NCBI GenBank assembly: GCA_030685015.1
Contig: JAUXWS010000019.1
Span: forward strand, 11,973-75,972
DNA from: a bacterium
GTDB lineage: Bacteria; CAIWAD01
Direction: 5' to 3'
DNA length: 64,000 nucleotides
The position numbers and the translations under genes were made by a program. Shown in pieces: positions 1 to 8,654 of this stretch (positions within the stretch are counted from its first letter, which is position 1; each line of letters starts with the position of its first letter). The notes under the pieces are model-generated. The model made no database searches. It saw only the letters and a program-made list of their open reading frames with translations, and was not told the origin of the DNA.

Positions 1-1704
1 GGCCAGCCCCTTCACGCTGCCGGTCATGAGCTGGCCCGTGGCGAAGCGGTCGCCGGGGTGGAGGATGTTGCGGCGGCGCATCTCCCAGCGGTCGATCCCC
101 AGCCGCGCCGCCAGCTCGTCCAGCACGCCCTCGATGGCGAAGGCCGCCTGGTTGGCGCCAAAGCCCCGCATGGCGCCGCAGGGCGGGTTGTTGGTGTAGA
201 CGGCCCGGGCCTCCACGTCCACGGCGGGCACGCGGTAGGGGCCGCAGCTGTGGCCGGCGGCCCGCTCCAGCACCTTGCCCCCCACCGAGGCGTAGGCGCC
301 CGTGTCGCCCACGATGCGGACGCGCGCCGCCCGCAAGCGCCCGTCGCGGTCGGCGCCCACCTCGTAGCGAAGACGTAGCGGGTGACGCTTGGGATGGAGG
401 CGCAGCGACTCTTCGCGGCTCAGCACCAGCTTGACTGGTCTCCGCAGCAGCCAGGCGGCCAGGGCGGCATGGCCCTGGACGGAGAGATCCTCCTTGCCGC
501 CGAACGCGCCGCCGTTGGGCACCAGCTCGACCATCACCTGGGCGAGGGGAAGGCCGAGCAGGGCGGCGATCTGGCGCTGGTCGTCGTGGACGCCCTGGCC
601 GGGGCTGAAGACGCGCAGGCCCTCGCCCTCCGGCTCGGCCAGGCAGCCCTCCGGCTCGAGGAAGGCGTGCTCGATGCGCTGGGTCTCGAAGTCCAGGCGC
701 ACCACGACGGCCGATCCGGCCAGCCCCCCCGCCACGTCGCCGCGGGCGAAAGCGCAGGTCTCAAGCAGGTTGCCGCCGGGATGAAGGGCCGGCGCCTCCG
801 GCGCCAGGGCCTCCTCCGGATCCGTCAGCGGGGTCAGTTCCTCCCACTCGCACTGCACCAGGCCCGCCGCCCGGCGCGCCGCCTGGCGGCTCTCCGCCAC
901 CACGACCGCCACCACGTCCCCAACGCAGCGGCTGCACTCACCCTGGGCCACCAGCAGCGGCCAGTCGGCCACGATGAGGCCGGTGTGACGGCTTCCCGGG
1001 ATGTCCCGCCAGGTGAGGACGCGCCGCACGCCGGGGGCGGCGGCCGCCGCCGCGCAGTCCAGCCGGCGCAGGAGGGCGCGGGGATGGGCGGCGAAGGCGA
1101 GGGCGGCGTGGAGCAGGCCCGGCCGTTCCAGGTCCGCCACGAAGGGACGCTCGCCCAGCGTCAGGGCCGCGCCCTGATAGCGTGGCTGGTCGCCGCCGAT
1201 GCCCTGGGCGGGATCCCCGCAGCAGGAAGCCTCCCCCTCCCGCCGCAACCCGGCCAGGCGGGAGGCCGCCCGTTCGATGCTCTTGTAGCCCGTGCAGCGG
1301 CACAGGTGGCCGGCCAGGGCGCGCCGCACCTCGGGCAAGGACGGGTCCGGATTGCGCTCGAGCAGCGCGTGGAGGCGAAGGGCGATGCCCGGCGTGCAGA
1401 AGCCGCACTGGACGGCGTGCTCCTCGGTGAAGGCCCGCGCCAGCAGCCGCCTCTCACGCACGGGCAGGCCCTCCAGGGTGCGCGCGTGGCGCCCCGCCAC
1501 TTGCTCCGGAGACTTGAGGCAGGCCAGGACGGGGCGGTCGTCGAGCAGGATCATGCAGCAGCCGCAGACACCTTGCGGCGCGCAACCGTCCTTGAGGGAG
1601 CGCAGGCCCAGGCCCTCGCGCAGCAGGTCGAGCAGCGTCTGCCCTTCCTCGGGCACCGCCTCCACCGGCCGCCCGTTCAAGGTGAAGGAAATGGGGCCAC
1701 TCAT
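1..1704 (-). CDS. Fused 2Fe-2S/molybdopterin hydroxylase, selenium-dependent xanthine dehydrogenase type (partial)
   Basis: The C-terminal part lies beyond the left edge; 568 codons are visible. The N-terminal about 150 residues form a 2Fe-2S unit: Cys41, Cys47, Cys49/50 and Cys62 make the plant-type ferredoxin cluster, and Cys100, Cys103, Cys135 and Cys137 the second cluster (QCGFCTPG, LCRCTGY). A molybdopterin-binding region follows, with GGAFGGKED and AMRGFGANQ. A 2Fe-2S domain fused directly to the Mo domain, with no FAD domain, is the XdhD/YgfN-like arrangement of selenium-dependent molybdenum hydroxylases, which act on purines or related heterocycles. The start ATG overlaps the stop of the MocA-like gene as ATGA, so it is translated as the last gene of the operon. 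Selenium dependence cannot be read from the sequence: in this family Se is a labile cofactor, not selenocysteine. The substrate is unknown. Confidence 0.85.
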   Translation of the reverse strand, partial: MSGPISFTLNGRPVEAVPEEGQTLLDLLREGLGLRSLKDGCAPQGVCGCCMILLDDRPVLACLKSPEQVAGRHARTLEGLPVRERRLLARAFTEEHAVQCGFCTPGIALRLHALLERNPDPSLPEVRRALAGHLCRCTGYKSIERAASRLAGLRREGEASCCGDPAQGIGGDQPRYQGAALTLGERPFVADLERPGLLHAALAFAAHPRALLRRLDCAAAAAAPGVRRVLTWRDIPGSRHTGLIVADWPLLVAQGECSRCVGDVVAVVVAESRQAARRAAGLVQCEWEELTPLTDPEEALAPEAPALHPGGNLLETCAFARGDVAGGLAGSAVVVRLDFETQRIEHAFLEPEGCLAEPEGEGLRVFSPGQGVHDDQRQIAALLGLPLAQVMVELVPNGGAFGGKEDLSVQGHAALAAWLLRRPVKLVLSREESLRLHPKRHPLRLRYEVGADRDGRLRAARVRIVGDTGAYASVGGKVLERAAGHSCGPYRVPAVDVEARAVYTNNPPCGAMRGFGANQAAFAIEGVLDELAARLGIDRWEMRRRNILHPGDRFATGQLMTGSVKGLA

Positions 1705-2342
1705 GCACTGCCCTCCTCGGCCGCATTGGCGCGTGTCCAGGCGACCCACTCCTCCGGCGTGTTGAGGTTGATGCGGCAGCAGGGGTCCTCCGCCGCTCCC
1801 CGCGCCAAGCTGCCGTCAAAGTCCAGCTCGCGCAGCAGCAGGTCCAGCCGCTGCCCCTCCCCCGGCGCGTCGGCCAGGCGCTGCAGCACGTAGCGCCCCA
1901 GCCAGACCGGGTGGCCGCCCCCCTCCGGCACCGCCGCCTCGCAGCCCCGCGTCGTGGCCGCCGCGGCCAGATCCCGCCACAGCTCCGGCCCGGGCGCCGG
2001 CACGTCCACCGGCAGCCAGAAGGCGCCGCCCGCCCCCTCCAGCACGGCCCACTGCGCCGCCAGGCGCAGGCTGCTGGACATGGGCGCCGCCGTGTCGGGC
2101 TGCACCAGCGTCTTGAGTCGCAGGCCCAGGGCGCCCGCCTCGCCCAGCCACTCCAGGTCGCGTGACTCGTCCAGCGCCTCGGGCAGCACGACCAGCACGC
2201 GCCAACCGCCGCTGGCGGCGAAGCGCCGCAACTGCCAGAGAATCCAGGGCGCGCCGCGGTAGGGCAACAGGTGCTTGGGCCGCCCCATCCGGCGCGAGCG
2301 GCCGCCCGCCCCCAGCAGGAGCGGAATGTCGGCCGTGCTCAC
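1701..2342 (-). CDS. mocA: MocA-like molybdenum cofactor cytidylyltransferase
   Basis: Predicted 213-residue NTP transferase that would convert Mo-molybdopterin to its cytosine dinucleotide form for xanthine-dehydrogenase-family enzymes. The N-terminus carries the nucleotide-binding signature LLLGAGGRSRRMGRPKHLL, and a WLPVDVPAP segment resembles the metal-binding Asp motif of the fold. The GTG start was chosen because it forms a GTGA overlap with the xdhC-like stop and leaves the signature near the N-terminus; the open frame continues much further upstream inside xdhC. Its 3' end overlaps the fused hydroxylase by ATGA. Position between XdhC and two hydroxylases supports a role in cofactor maturation. 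A guanylyl- rather than cytidylyltransferase specificity cannot be excluded. Confidence 0.82.
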   Translation of the reverse strand: MSTADIPLLLGAGGRSRRMGRPKHLLPYRGAPWILWQLRRFAASGGWRVLVVLPEALDESRDLEWLGEAGALGLRLKTLVQPDTAAPMSSSLRLAAQWAVLEGAGGAFWLPVDVPAPGPELWRDLAAAATTRGCEAAVPEGGGHPVWLGRYVLQRLADAPGEGQRLDLLLRELDFDGSLARGAAEDPCCRINLNTPEEWVAWTRANAAEEGSA

Positions 2343-3148
2343 GACGCCTCCCCGGCGGCCGCGTCGGTGGAGGGCCAGGTCCCGGTGCGTGCGAGCAAGG
2401 CCTCCGCCACCAGCAGGTGCTGGGCCATGGCGATGGCCACCTCCCGCGGCGCTTTGCCGGCCCGGGAGTCGCCCACGGGGCAGCAGACCCGTTCCAGCGC
2501 ATCGGCCGGCAGGCCTTCCCGCAGCAGGGTGGCGCGGAAGGAACTCCACTTGTGGCGGCTGCCGATCAAGCCCAACCAGGCGATGGGCATCGTGAGCAAG
2601 TCCCGCAGCAGGGCCAGATCCAGCTCGTGCGAGTGGGTGAGGATGAGCACAAGATCACGTCGCGGGTCGGGCTGCAGTTGGCGCACATAGGCCAGGGGAT
2701 CCTGCTCGTGGCGGTGGACGGTGGCGGGCAGGCCCTCGCGCTGGATCCACTCCGGCCGGGCATCGACCAACTCGAGGCGCAGGCGCGTACCCGCCAGGAC
2801 AAACGCCAGTTCGCGGGCCACGTGGCCGGCGCCCAGCACGTGGAGGCGCGGCCCGGCGAAGAGGGGTTCCAGCAGCAGCTCGACCATGCCGCCGCAGCAT
2901 TGGCCCTGGGCGGCCAGGGGCAAGCGCAGGGATTCCAGCGTCCCGCCCATCACGGCCTGCGCCCGCTCCAGCACGGCGGCCTCCAGGGCGCCGCCCCCCA
3001 CCGTGCCCCACTGGCGGCCATCGGCGGCGAGGATCAGCTTGGCGCCCACCGGGGCCGGGGTGGAGCCGCCACCGCCCGTCAGGGTCGCCAGCACGCAGGG
3101 AGTCCCGGCCCGGGCCAGCTCGGCCAGCGCTTCCGTCCAGTTCCACAT
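2339..3148 (-). CDS. xdhC: XdhC/CoxF-family molybdenum cofactor insertion protein
   Basis: A 269-residue XdhC-family protein. The family binds molybdenum cofactor, helps sulfurate it and delivers it to xanthine-dehydrogenase-type apoenzymes. Visible signatures are the N-terminal GTVGGGALEAAV, GQCCGGMVELL near residue 85, a Rossmann motif VLGAGHVA near residue 105, and LIGSRHKW plus a C-terminal VAIAMAQHLL segment. It starts with ATG overlapping the FAD-subunit stop by one base (TGATG) and ends in the GTGA overlap with the MocA-like gene. This tight coupling to structural subunits and a cytidylyltransferase is typical for a dedicated maturation factor. Confidence 0.88.
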   Translation of the reverse strand: MWNWTEALAELARAGTPCVLATLTGGGGSTPAPVGAKLILAADGRQWGTVGGGALEAAVLERAQAVMGGTLESLRLPLAAQGQCCGGMVELLLEPLFAGPRLHVLGAGHVARELAFVLAGTRLRLELVDARPEWIQREGLPATVHRHEQDPLAYVRQLQPDPRRDLVLILTHSHELDLALLRDLLTMPIAWLGLIGSRHKWSSFRATLLREGLPADALERVCCPVGDSRAGKAPREVAIAMAQHLLVAEALLARTGTWPSTDAAAGEAS

Positions 3149-4011
3149 CAGCCCGTCTCCCCGGCCCGCCGCAGGAAAGCGAGCAGCAGATTGCCCGCCA
3201 CCCGGCGGCGATAGGCCGCCGTGGAGCGGATGTCGTCGATGGGGCGGATCTCGTCCTGCAGGCGGGCCACCGCCTCATCCTGCCAGCCCGTCTCGCCGGC
3301 GTGGAAGGCCAGGTAGTTCTCCGTCTCGCGGCAGCGCAGGGGGATGGGCGCCACGCTGCCCAGCCCGATGCGGCAGTGGAGACGACCCTCCCGCCAGGCG
3401 CCGGCCGCCGCCAGCACCACCTTGGAGATGGCCTGGGCGCGGCGCGCGCCCACCTTGCGGAACCAGGCCACCGGCGCCCCCGGCCGCGGCAGGTGGATGG
3501 AATGGATCACCTCTCCCGGCGCCAGGGCCGTGCGCCGGTAATCAAGGAAGAAGTCCTCCACCGCCAGGCGGCGGCGTCCCCGGCGCGAGGCCAGCTCCAG
3601 CTCCGCCCCGTGGGCGATGAGGGCCGGCACGCTGTCCGCCGCCGGCGAGGCGTTGCCCAGGTTGCCGCCCAGGCTGCCCCGCTCCTGGATGGCCCGCGCC
3701 CCGATGTTCCGCGCCGCTTCCGCCAGCAGGGGGAACTCGGCGCGGATCCGCCCGTGGTCGCGGATCTCGGCGAAGGGCGTGGCGGCGCCGATGACAACGG
3801 ACTCCGGCTCCACCGCGATGCCGCACAGTCCGGGCAGGCCCCACAGATCCAGCAAGCGGCGTGGCCCCAATAGCCCGGCCTCATGCAGCACCATCACGTC
3901 GGTGCCGCCACAGAGGAGCGTCCACCCCGCCGCCTCGTCCGCCAGCAGATCCAGCGCCTGGGCCAGCGAGAACGGTCGGCGGATCTCCAGATCGACGGCC
4001 GCGCCCCTCAT
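3148..4011 (-). CDS. Xanthine-dehydrogenase-family FAD-binding subunit
   Basis: A 287-residue FAD_binding_5 / CO-dehydrogenase flavoprotein C-terminal family protein, the electron-transfer subunit of a heterotrimeric molybdenum hydroxylase. Supporting segments are LLCGGTDVMVL near residue 35 and RAIQERGSLGGNLGNASPAAD around residues 105-125, the FAD pyrophosphate-binding loops, plus GEVIHSIHLP and a C-terminal RVAGNLLLAFL helix. The open frame extends far upstream, but the ATG at 4011 overlaps the 2Fe-2S stop as ATGA and starts just before the first conserved strand, so it is the chosen start. It passes electrons from the adjacent 2Fe-2S subunit to NAD+ or another acceptor; the acceptor is not evident. 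Confidence 0.88.
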   Translation of the reverse strand: MRGAAVDLEIRRPFSLAQALDLLADEAAGWTLLCGGTDVMVLHEAGLLGPRRLLDLWGLPGLCGIAVEPESVVIGAATPFAEIRDHGRIRAEFPLLAEAARNIGARAIQERGSLGGNLGNASPAADSVPALIAHGAELELASRRGRRRLAVEDFFLDYRRTALAPGEVIHSIHLPRPGAPVAWFRKVGARRAQAISKVVLAAAGAWREGRLHCRIGLGSVAPIPLRCRETENYLAFHAGETGWQDEAVARLQDEIRPIDDIRSTAAYRRRVAGNLLLAFLRRAGETG

Positions 4012-4502
4012 GCCGGGCCTCCCCCGTCCTCCCCGCGCAGCAAAGCCGCCGCCGCCCGCACGCCGGCCACGATCTTGACGTAGCCCGTGCAGCGGCAGAG
4101 GTTGCCCGCGAGGGCCTCGCGGATCTCTTCCAGCGAAGGGTCGGCCCGCCGTTTCAGCAAGGCGCCGGCGGCCAGCACCATGCCCGGCGTGCAGATGCCG
4201 CACTGGGCGCCCGCCTGCTCCAGGAAGCCGCGTTGCAGGGCGGCCAGCTCGCGGTCGGCGGCGGCGCCCTCGATGGTGAGGAGCACGGCGCCCTCCGCCT
4301 GGGCGGCCGGCACAAGGCAGCTGTTGACAAGCCGTCCGTTCATCAGCACGGCGCAGGCCCCGCACTCCCCTTCGCCGCACCCCTCCTTGACGCCGGTGCG
4401 GCCCAGCCCGCGCAGGAGATCGAGCAGGCGCGTCCCTGGCAGGCAGTCAACCTTGCAGGGATCTCCATTGAGGGTGAAGGCGAGACGAATGGGCTCAGGC
4501 AC
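4008..4502 (-). CDS. Xanthine-dehydrogenase-family 2Fe-2S subunit
   Basis: A 164-residue small iron-sulfur subunit with two 2Fe-2S domains: EGCGEGECGACAVLMNG (plant-ferredoxin type) with a further Cys in VNSCLVP, then QCGICTPGM and LCRCTGYVKIV. Domain order and length match CoxS/XdhC-type small subunits. The likely start is a GTG that overlaps the preceding Mo-subunit gene by eight bases. It relays electrons from the Mo site to the FAD subunit encoded immediately downstream. Confidence 0.9.
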   Translation of the reverse strand: MPEPIRLAFTLNGDPCKVDCLPGTRLLDLLRGLGRTGVKEGCGEGECGACAVLMNGRLVNSCLVPAAQAEGAVLLTIEGAAADRELAALQRGFLEQAGAQCGICTPGMVLAAGALLKRRADPSLEEIREALAGNLCRCTGYVKIVAGVRAAAALLRGEDGGGPA

Positions 4503-6744
4503 GGGGCGTCTCCCCCCCGGCCTCGAGGCTGGGCAGAATCTCTTCGGGCAGGACAGGCAGGCGGGTGAAGCGGCCGCCCGTCGCCTGGTCGAGGGCGGCC
4601 AGCACGGCGGGCGCCGTGCCGTCCAGGGGCAGCTCGCCCAGGCCCTTGGCGCCCTGCGGTCCGTAGCCGCCCGGCGTCTCGCGGAAGCGGACGCGGATGG
4701 CGGGCAGATCCAGGGCGGTGGGGATGATGTAGGTGCTGAGGCGGTTGTTGGCCATGCGCCCCTCGCGCCAGACCACCTCCTCGAACAGGGCGTAGCCGAT
4801 GCCCTGGGCCACGCCGCCCTCCACCTGTCCCTCGGCCAGGGCCGGGTTGACCACGCGGCCGATGTCCTGCACCGCGGTGAAGTCCTCCACCTGGGCCTCT
4901 CCCGTCAGCGGATCCACCGCCACCTGGGCCACGTAGGCCGCCCAGGCGAAGGTCGGATAGGCGTCGCCCACATAGCGCTCCTCGTCCCAGACCACCCAGT
5001 CCGGATGGGAGTAGCTCTCCGTCCAGCGCTCCGGGCCCAGGCGGGCGCCCCGCTTCCGCAAAGCCTCCGCCACGGCGTCGGTCCCGGCCTCCGCCGCCAG
5101 GCCGTCCGCCTCCAGGGCGGCGCGCAGGGCGCGCGCGGCGCCCTGGAGCAGATGACCCACCACCATCGTCGTGCGGCTGGCCACGGTGGGACCGCTGTCG
5201 GGCACGCGGGCCGTGTCGGGCGCCTCCACCTCGATCGAGGCCTCGTCCGCGCCCAGGCTTTCGCCCACAATCTGGCGGAAGACGGTGATCGCCCCCTGTC
5301 CGATCTCCGTGGAGGCCGCCAGCACGCGCACCACGCCATCGCGGCCCAGTTCGAAGGCGGCCCGGGAGGCCAGGCGCTTTTCCCCGCTGCCCGTGAATCC
5401 CGCCCCATGCATGAAGAGCGAGAGGCCCACGCCCCGCCGCGGATCCTCCGGCCCAGCCCGGCGGTTGGCCGCCGCGCAGGCGGTCCGGCGCCGATGGTAG
5501 TCGGATTCGCCCAGGGCCAGGTCGAGCAGGCCCTCCAGCCCGATCTCCTCCCGCATCACCTGGCCCGTGGCCGTGGTGTCGCCCTTCCGCAACAGGTTGC
5601 GACGGCGCAACTCGGCGGGGTCGAGCCCCAGGCGGGCGGCGGCCAGATCCATCAGCCGTTCGATGGCGAAGCAGCTCTGGGGCGCGCCGAAACCGCGGAA
5701 TGCCCCGTGCGGCGGCGTGTTGGTGGCCCAGGCGCGGGCCAGGATGCGCACATGGTCGCAGCGGTAGGGACCGGCGGCATGCAGGGCCCCGCGCGAGAGC
5801 ACCACGGGGCTGAGGGTCGTGTAGGCGCCGGCATCCAGGTTGAAGTCGATGGCAAGGGCCAGCAGGCGGCCGGCGGAGGAGAAGGCGGCGCGGCTGCGCG
5901 TGAGGGAGGGGTGGCGCTTGGTGGTGGCCGCCATGTCCTCGGCGCGGTCGTAGACCATCTTGACGGGGCGCCCCGCCTTGCGGGCCAGCAGGGCGGCATG
6001 GGCGGCCAGGAGGGTGGGGTACTCCTCCTTGCCGCCGAATCCGCCGCCGGTGACGGCCTGGATGACGCGCACCTGCTCCGGCGGCAGCCCGAAGACGGCG
6101 CACAACCCGTGCTGCACGTAGTAGGGGCACTGCAGGGAGCCGACGACCGTCACCGACCCGCCATCCGCCCAGGCGATCATGCCCTGGGGCTCGATGTAGA
6201 GCTGCTCCTGGGCGCCGGTTTCCGCCTCGTCCTCGAGCAGCAGGTCGGCCTGTTCCCAGATCCCGGCGGGATCCCCTTTGGCGATGCGGATCTCCTTGAG
6301 GACTGGTCCGCGGACATGGATGCGTGGACCGTCCGCGGCCGCGGCCAGGGCCGCCCGCAGATCCAGCAGCGCGGGCAGGGGCTCCAGCTCGACCGTGACG
6401 GCGCGGCGGGCACGCTCCAGGCGGGCCGGATCCTCATGGGCGAGAAGGAGGAGGGGCTCCTCGGCATGGTTGACCGCGTCCTCGGCCAGGGCCGGCTGGT
6501 CCTCGTCCAGCACGGGAATGCAGTTGCGGCCGGGGATGTCGGCGGGACCGGCCACCGTGAAGCCGGACCAGTCGTAGGCGGGGTCAAGCCGAATGGACTT
6601 CAGGCGGGCACGGGGCAGGTGGCTGCGGATGGTGATGCCGTGCAGCAGGCCGTCAGGGCGCAGATCGTCCACATAGCGGGCCTCGCCGGTCAGTTTGGCA
6701 GGGGCGTCGGGCCGGGGGCTGGAGTCTCCGATGCGCAGCGGCAT
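4495..6744 (-). CDS. Xanthine-dehydrogenase-like molybdopterin-binding subunit
   Basis: A 749-residue Mo-binding catalytic subunit. The N-terminal a/b hammerhead domain (KLTGEARYVDDL) is followed by the Mo domain with AVTGGGFGGKEEYP, GAFRGFGAPQ and a C-terminal GAKGLGELPL, whose Glu corresponds to the catalytic base of the family. It would form a heterotrimer with the two downstream subunits and hydroxylate a purine or related heterocycle. I chose the ATG at 6744 because it has a GGAGG about eleven bases upstream and precedes the hammerhead domain directly; in-frame ATGs at 6807 and 6912 lack a good ribosome site. First gene of the operon. Confidence 0.88.
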   Translation of the reverse strand: MPLRIGDSSPRPDAPAKLTGEARYVDDLRPDGLLHGITIRSHLPRARLKSIRLDPAYDWSGFTVAGPADIPGRNCIPVLDEDQPALAEDAVNHAEEPLLLLAHEDPARLERARRAVTVELEPLPALLDLRAALAAAADGPRIHVRGPVLKEIRIAKGDPAGIWEQADLLLEDEAETGAQEQLYIEPQGMIAWADGGSVTVVGSLQCPYYVQHGLCAVFGLPPEQVRVIQAVTGGGFGGKEEYPTLLAAHAALLARKAGRPVKMVYDRAEDMAATTKRHPSLTRSRAAFSSAGRLLALAIDFNLDAGAYTTLSPVVLSRGALHAAGPYRCDHVRILARAWATNTPPHGAFRGFGAPQSCFAIERLMDLAAARLGLDPAELRRRNLLRKGDTTATGQVMREEIGLEGLLDLALGESDYHRRRTACAAANRRAGPEDPRRGVGLSLFMHGAGFTGSGEKRLASRAAFELGRDGVVRVLAASTEIGQGAITVFRQIVGESLGADEASIEVEAPDTARVPDSGPTVASRTTMVVGHLLQGAARALRAALEADGLAAEAGTDAVAEALRKRGARLGPERWTESYSHPDWVVWDEERYVGDAYPTFAWAAYVAQVAVDPLTGEAQVEDFTAVQDIGRVVNPALAEGQVEGGVAQGIGYALFEEVVWREGRMANNRLSTYIIPTALDLPAIRVRFRETPGGYGPQGAKGLGELPLDGTAPAVLAALDQATGGRFTRLPVLPEEILPSLEAGGETPRA

Positions 6745-7245
6745 GCTCGTCCTGTCCTCCACGGAGTCCGCCACGGCAGACGCGGCGGGAGGATCAATCA
6801 GTCGCATTCCCGTTAATTGCGCAACCATCGCTGAACGCTTGATCAGCCACTTTATGACTCCCGGGCTGTCAGTGTCCACCGGGCAAGACGTGCTTTCCGG
6901 CCTAGTGGTCAAATCTGTCCATGCGAAAGGACAAAGGCGGTGGGGGTGTGGATAAGGTGCCAGGTCGGTGCCAGGTCAGTGCCAGGTCGGTGCCAGGTCG
7001 GTGCCAGGCCGGTGCCAGGCCGGTGCCGGGTTGAAATTCCACCCATCAGTGGCATTTTCATGACAGCCTGATCAATTCCGACCACAATCATGTCAGACGC
7101 GTGATGCCGCTTGGCCGGCCAATCAAATCGCGATGCGAACTGCCTGCTTGTGAGGCGGAGTCGCCGCCCTTCGGATGTGTGGACAACGCCGGTGGCCTGG
7201 AAATGCCAGGCAAAGCCGGACCCCGCTATGGACAGGGAGCAAGCC
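6745..7245. other. Divergent intergenic region between the hydroxylase operon and the DUF59 gene
   Basis: About 500 bases with no gene I can support. It must hold promoters for both directions. It contains an 8-bp palindrome TTGCGCAA at 6817-6824 and the 11-bp tandem array at 6956-7032. Small open frames crossing it on either strand are low-complexity or lack ribosome sites. No molybdenum-cofactor or purine riboswitch fold was recognised by eye. Confidence 0.6.
6956..7032. repeat. Seven-copy 11-bp tandem repeat
   Basis: Seven head-to-tail units of 11 bases with consensus GGTGCCAGGTC. Units 1, 2 and 4 match exactly, unit 3 differs at its first base, units 5 and 6 end in GGCC, and unit 7 is degenerate (GGTGCCGGGTT). 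The repeat period is not a multiple of three and no supported gene crosses it. Repeat number could vary between strains. Confidence 0.92.
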
Positions 7246-7554
7246 ATGTTGGAACTGGAAGCTGAGATCCGCCATGCCCTGCGCCTGGTCATGGACCCGG
7301 AGGTGGGGATCAACATCGTCGATCTGGGTCTCGTTTATGGGATTGAGCAAGAGGGCGACCGGGCCCGCATCCGCCTGACCATGACCTCGGCGGGCTGCCC
7401 CATGCACAGCATGATCACCCAGCAGGCCGCCTCCGTGGTGCGGGTCAACGTGCCCACCCTCAGGGAGGTGGAGGTGGAGCTGGTCTGGGAACCGGTCTGG
7501 ACGCCGGCCATGATGGCTCCCGAAGCCCGCGCCATCCTGGGTTGGGACTCGTGA
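7246..7554 (+). CDS. DUF59 / MIP18-family (PaaD/SufT-like) protein
   Basis: A 102-residue DUF59 domain protein with MDPEVGINIVDLGLVYGI and TSAGCPMHSMI, the conserved DPE and the Cys-containing loop of this family. Relatives act in iron-sulfur cluster assembly (SufT, MIP18) or maturation of particular oxygenases (PaaD). The ATG at 7246 is preferred over 7228 because AGGGAGC sits about seven bases ahead of it and the family domain starts there. It overlaps the next gene by GTGA, so it is translationally coupled to a membrane protein of NnrS-like type, suggesting a partner role in metal-centre handling. Confidence 0.85.
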   Translation: MLELEAEIRHALRLVMDPEVGINIVDLGLVYGIEQEGDRARIRLTMTSAGCPMHSMITQQAASVVRVNVPTLREVEVELVWEPVWTPAMMAPEARAILGWDS

Positions 7555-8654
7555 CGCCCCGCCCGCTGCCGGCGCCGCCCTTCCTGCTGCTGGGCGCGCT
7601 CTCCCTGCTGGCCGGTCTCTGGGCTGGGCTGCTCCGCCTGCCCACCCCCCTCCCCGCCCTCCATGGCCTGCTCGCCGCCCTGCATGGCCCGCTCATGGCC
7701 GGCGCCTTCCTGGGCACGGTGATCTGCGCCGAGCGGGCCGCCGCCTTGGGGGGCCGCCCCCTGCTTTGGCTGCCCGCGCTCCTGCACGGTATGGGCGGAC
7801 TGGCCATGATCGCCGGTCCGGCCCTGCCGGGTCCGATGACGGCGGTGCGGACGGCTGCCCTGCTCATGACGGCGGGAGCGGCCGGCCTCGTCCTGCTCTT
7901 CGTGCCCATCCTGCGGCGCCAGCGCACTTTCTTCAACACAGTGATGGCCCTGGGCGCCCTGGCCCTGCTGGCGGCCCATATGCAGCTCTGGCTGCGCGGT
8001 TCCGCCGTGGCCGCCACGCCCTGGTGGGCGGCCTTTCTCGTGCTGACCATCGCCGGCGAGCGCTTGGAACTGAACCGCTTGATGAAGCCCTCGCCACGGG
8101 CGGAGACGGCCTTCAAAGCGATCCTGCTGCTTCAACTGGCCGCCCTGGCCGCCACAGGCTGGTCCCTGGAGCTGGGCCTCCGCCTGCAGGGCGCCGGACA
8201 CCTGCTGCTGGCCATCTGGCTTGGCGTCAACGATATCGCCCGGCGCACCATCCGCCTGCCCGGTCCGCCACGCTACGCCGCTTTTTGCCTGCTCTCGGGC
8301 TACTGCTGGCTGGCCGCGGCGGGCCTCCTCGCCCTGGTCGGCCCCTGCCAAGTGGCCGGTCCCTGGCGCGACGCCTCCCTCCACGCCCTCTTCCTGGGTT
8401 TTGTCTTCGCCATGATCTTCGGCCACGCGCCCATCATCGTGCCCGCCCTGACCGGCCTGGCCGTGAAGCTGAACCGTGGCTTCCACGTCGCGCTGCTCCT
8501 GCTTCACGCCGGTCTGACGGCTCGGATAGTGGGCGACCTGGGTGGCTGGAGCGGCCTGCGCGTCCACGGCGGCGAGACGGGGGTGGCGGCCATTCTCCTC
8601 TTCTTGGTGGTGCTGTTCGCCTCCCTGCGCAGATCCGGCACATCGGCGGCATGA
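7551..8654 (+). CDS. Polytopic membrane protein, NnrS-like
   Basis: A 367-residue, very hydrophobic protein with roughly ten to twelve predicted membrane segments. Conserved-looking His/Gly motifs in membrane segments are LHGPLMAGAFLGTVICAERA near residue 45 and MIFGHAPIIVPALTGLAVKLN near residue 290. These resemble NnrS-type haem- and copper-containing membrane proteins linked to nitric-oxide metabolism, but the match is by pattern only. GTG start overlaps the DUF59 stop by four bases. It could instead belong to an uncharacterised related membrane family. Confidence 0.5.
   Translation: MTPRPLPAPPFLLLGALSLLAGLWAGLLRLPTPLPALHGLLAALHGPLMAGAFLGTVICAERAAALGGRPLLWLPALLHGMGGLAMIAGPALPGPMTAVRTAALLMTAGAAGLVLLFVPILRRQRTFFNTVMALGALALLAAHMQLWLRGSAVAATPWWAAFLVLTIAGERLELNRLMKPSPRAETAFKAILLLQLAALAATGWSLELGLRLQGAGHLLLAIWLGVNDIARRTIRLPGPPRYAAFCLLSGYCWLAAAGLLALVGPCQVAGPWRDASLHALFLGFVFAMIFGHAPIIVPALTGLAVKLNRGFHVALLLLHAGLTARIVGDLGGWSGLRVHGGETGVAAILLFLVVLFASLRRSGTSAA

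Noticed and set aside
382-6816. Long plus-strand frames opposite the molybdenum hydroxylase genes (382-1893, 4087-6816)
   Set aside because: Antisense shadows of well-supported minus-strand genes, with no family pattern.
6909-7316. Minus-strand frame covering the 11-bp repeats, which would encode a short peptide repeat
   Set aside because: Low-complexity translation of the tandem array, no ribosome site, and it overlaps the DUF59 gene start.
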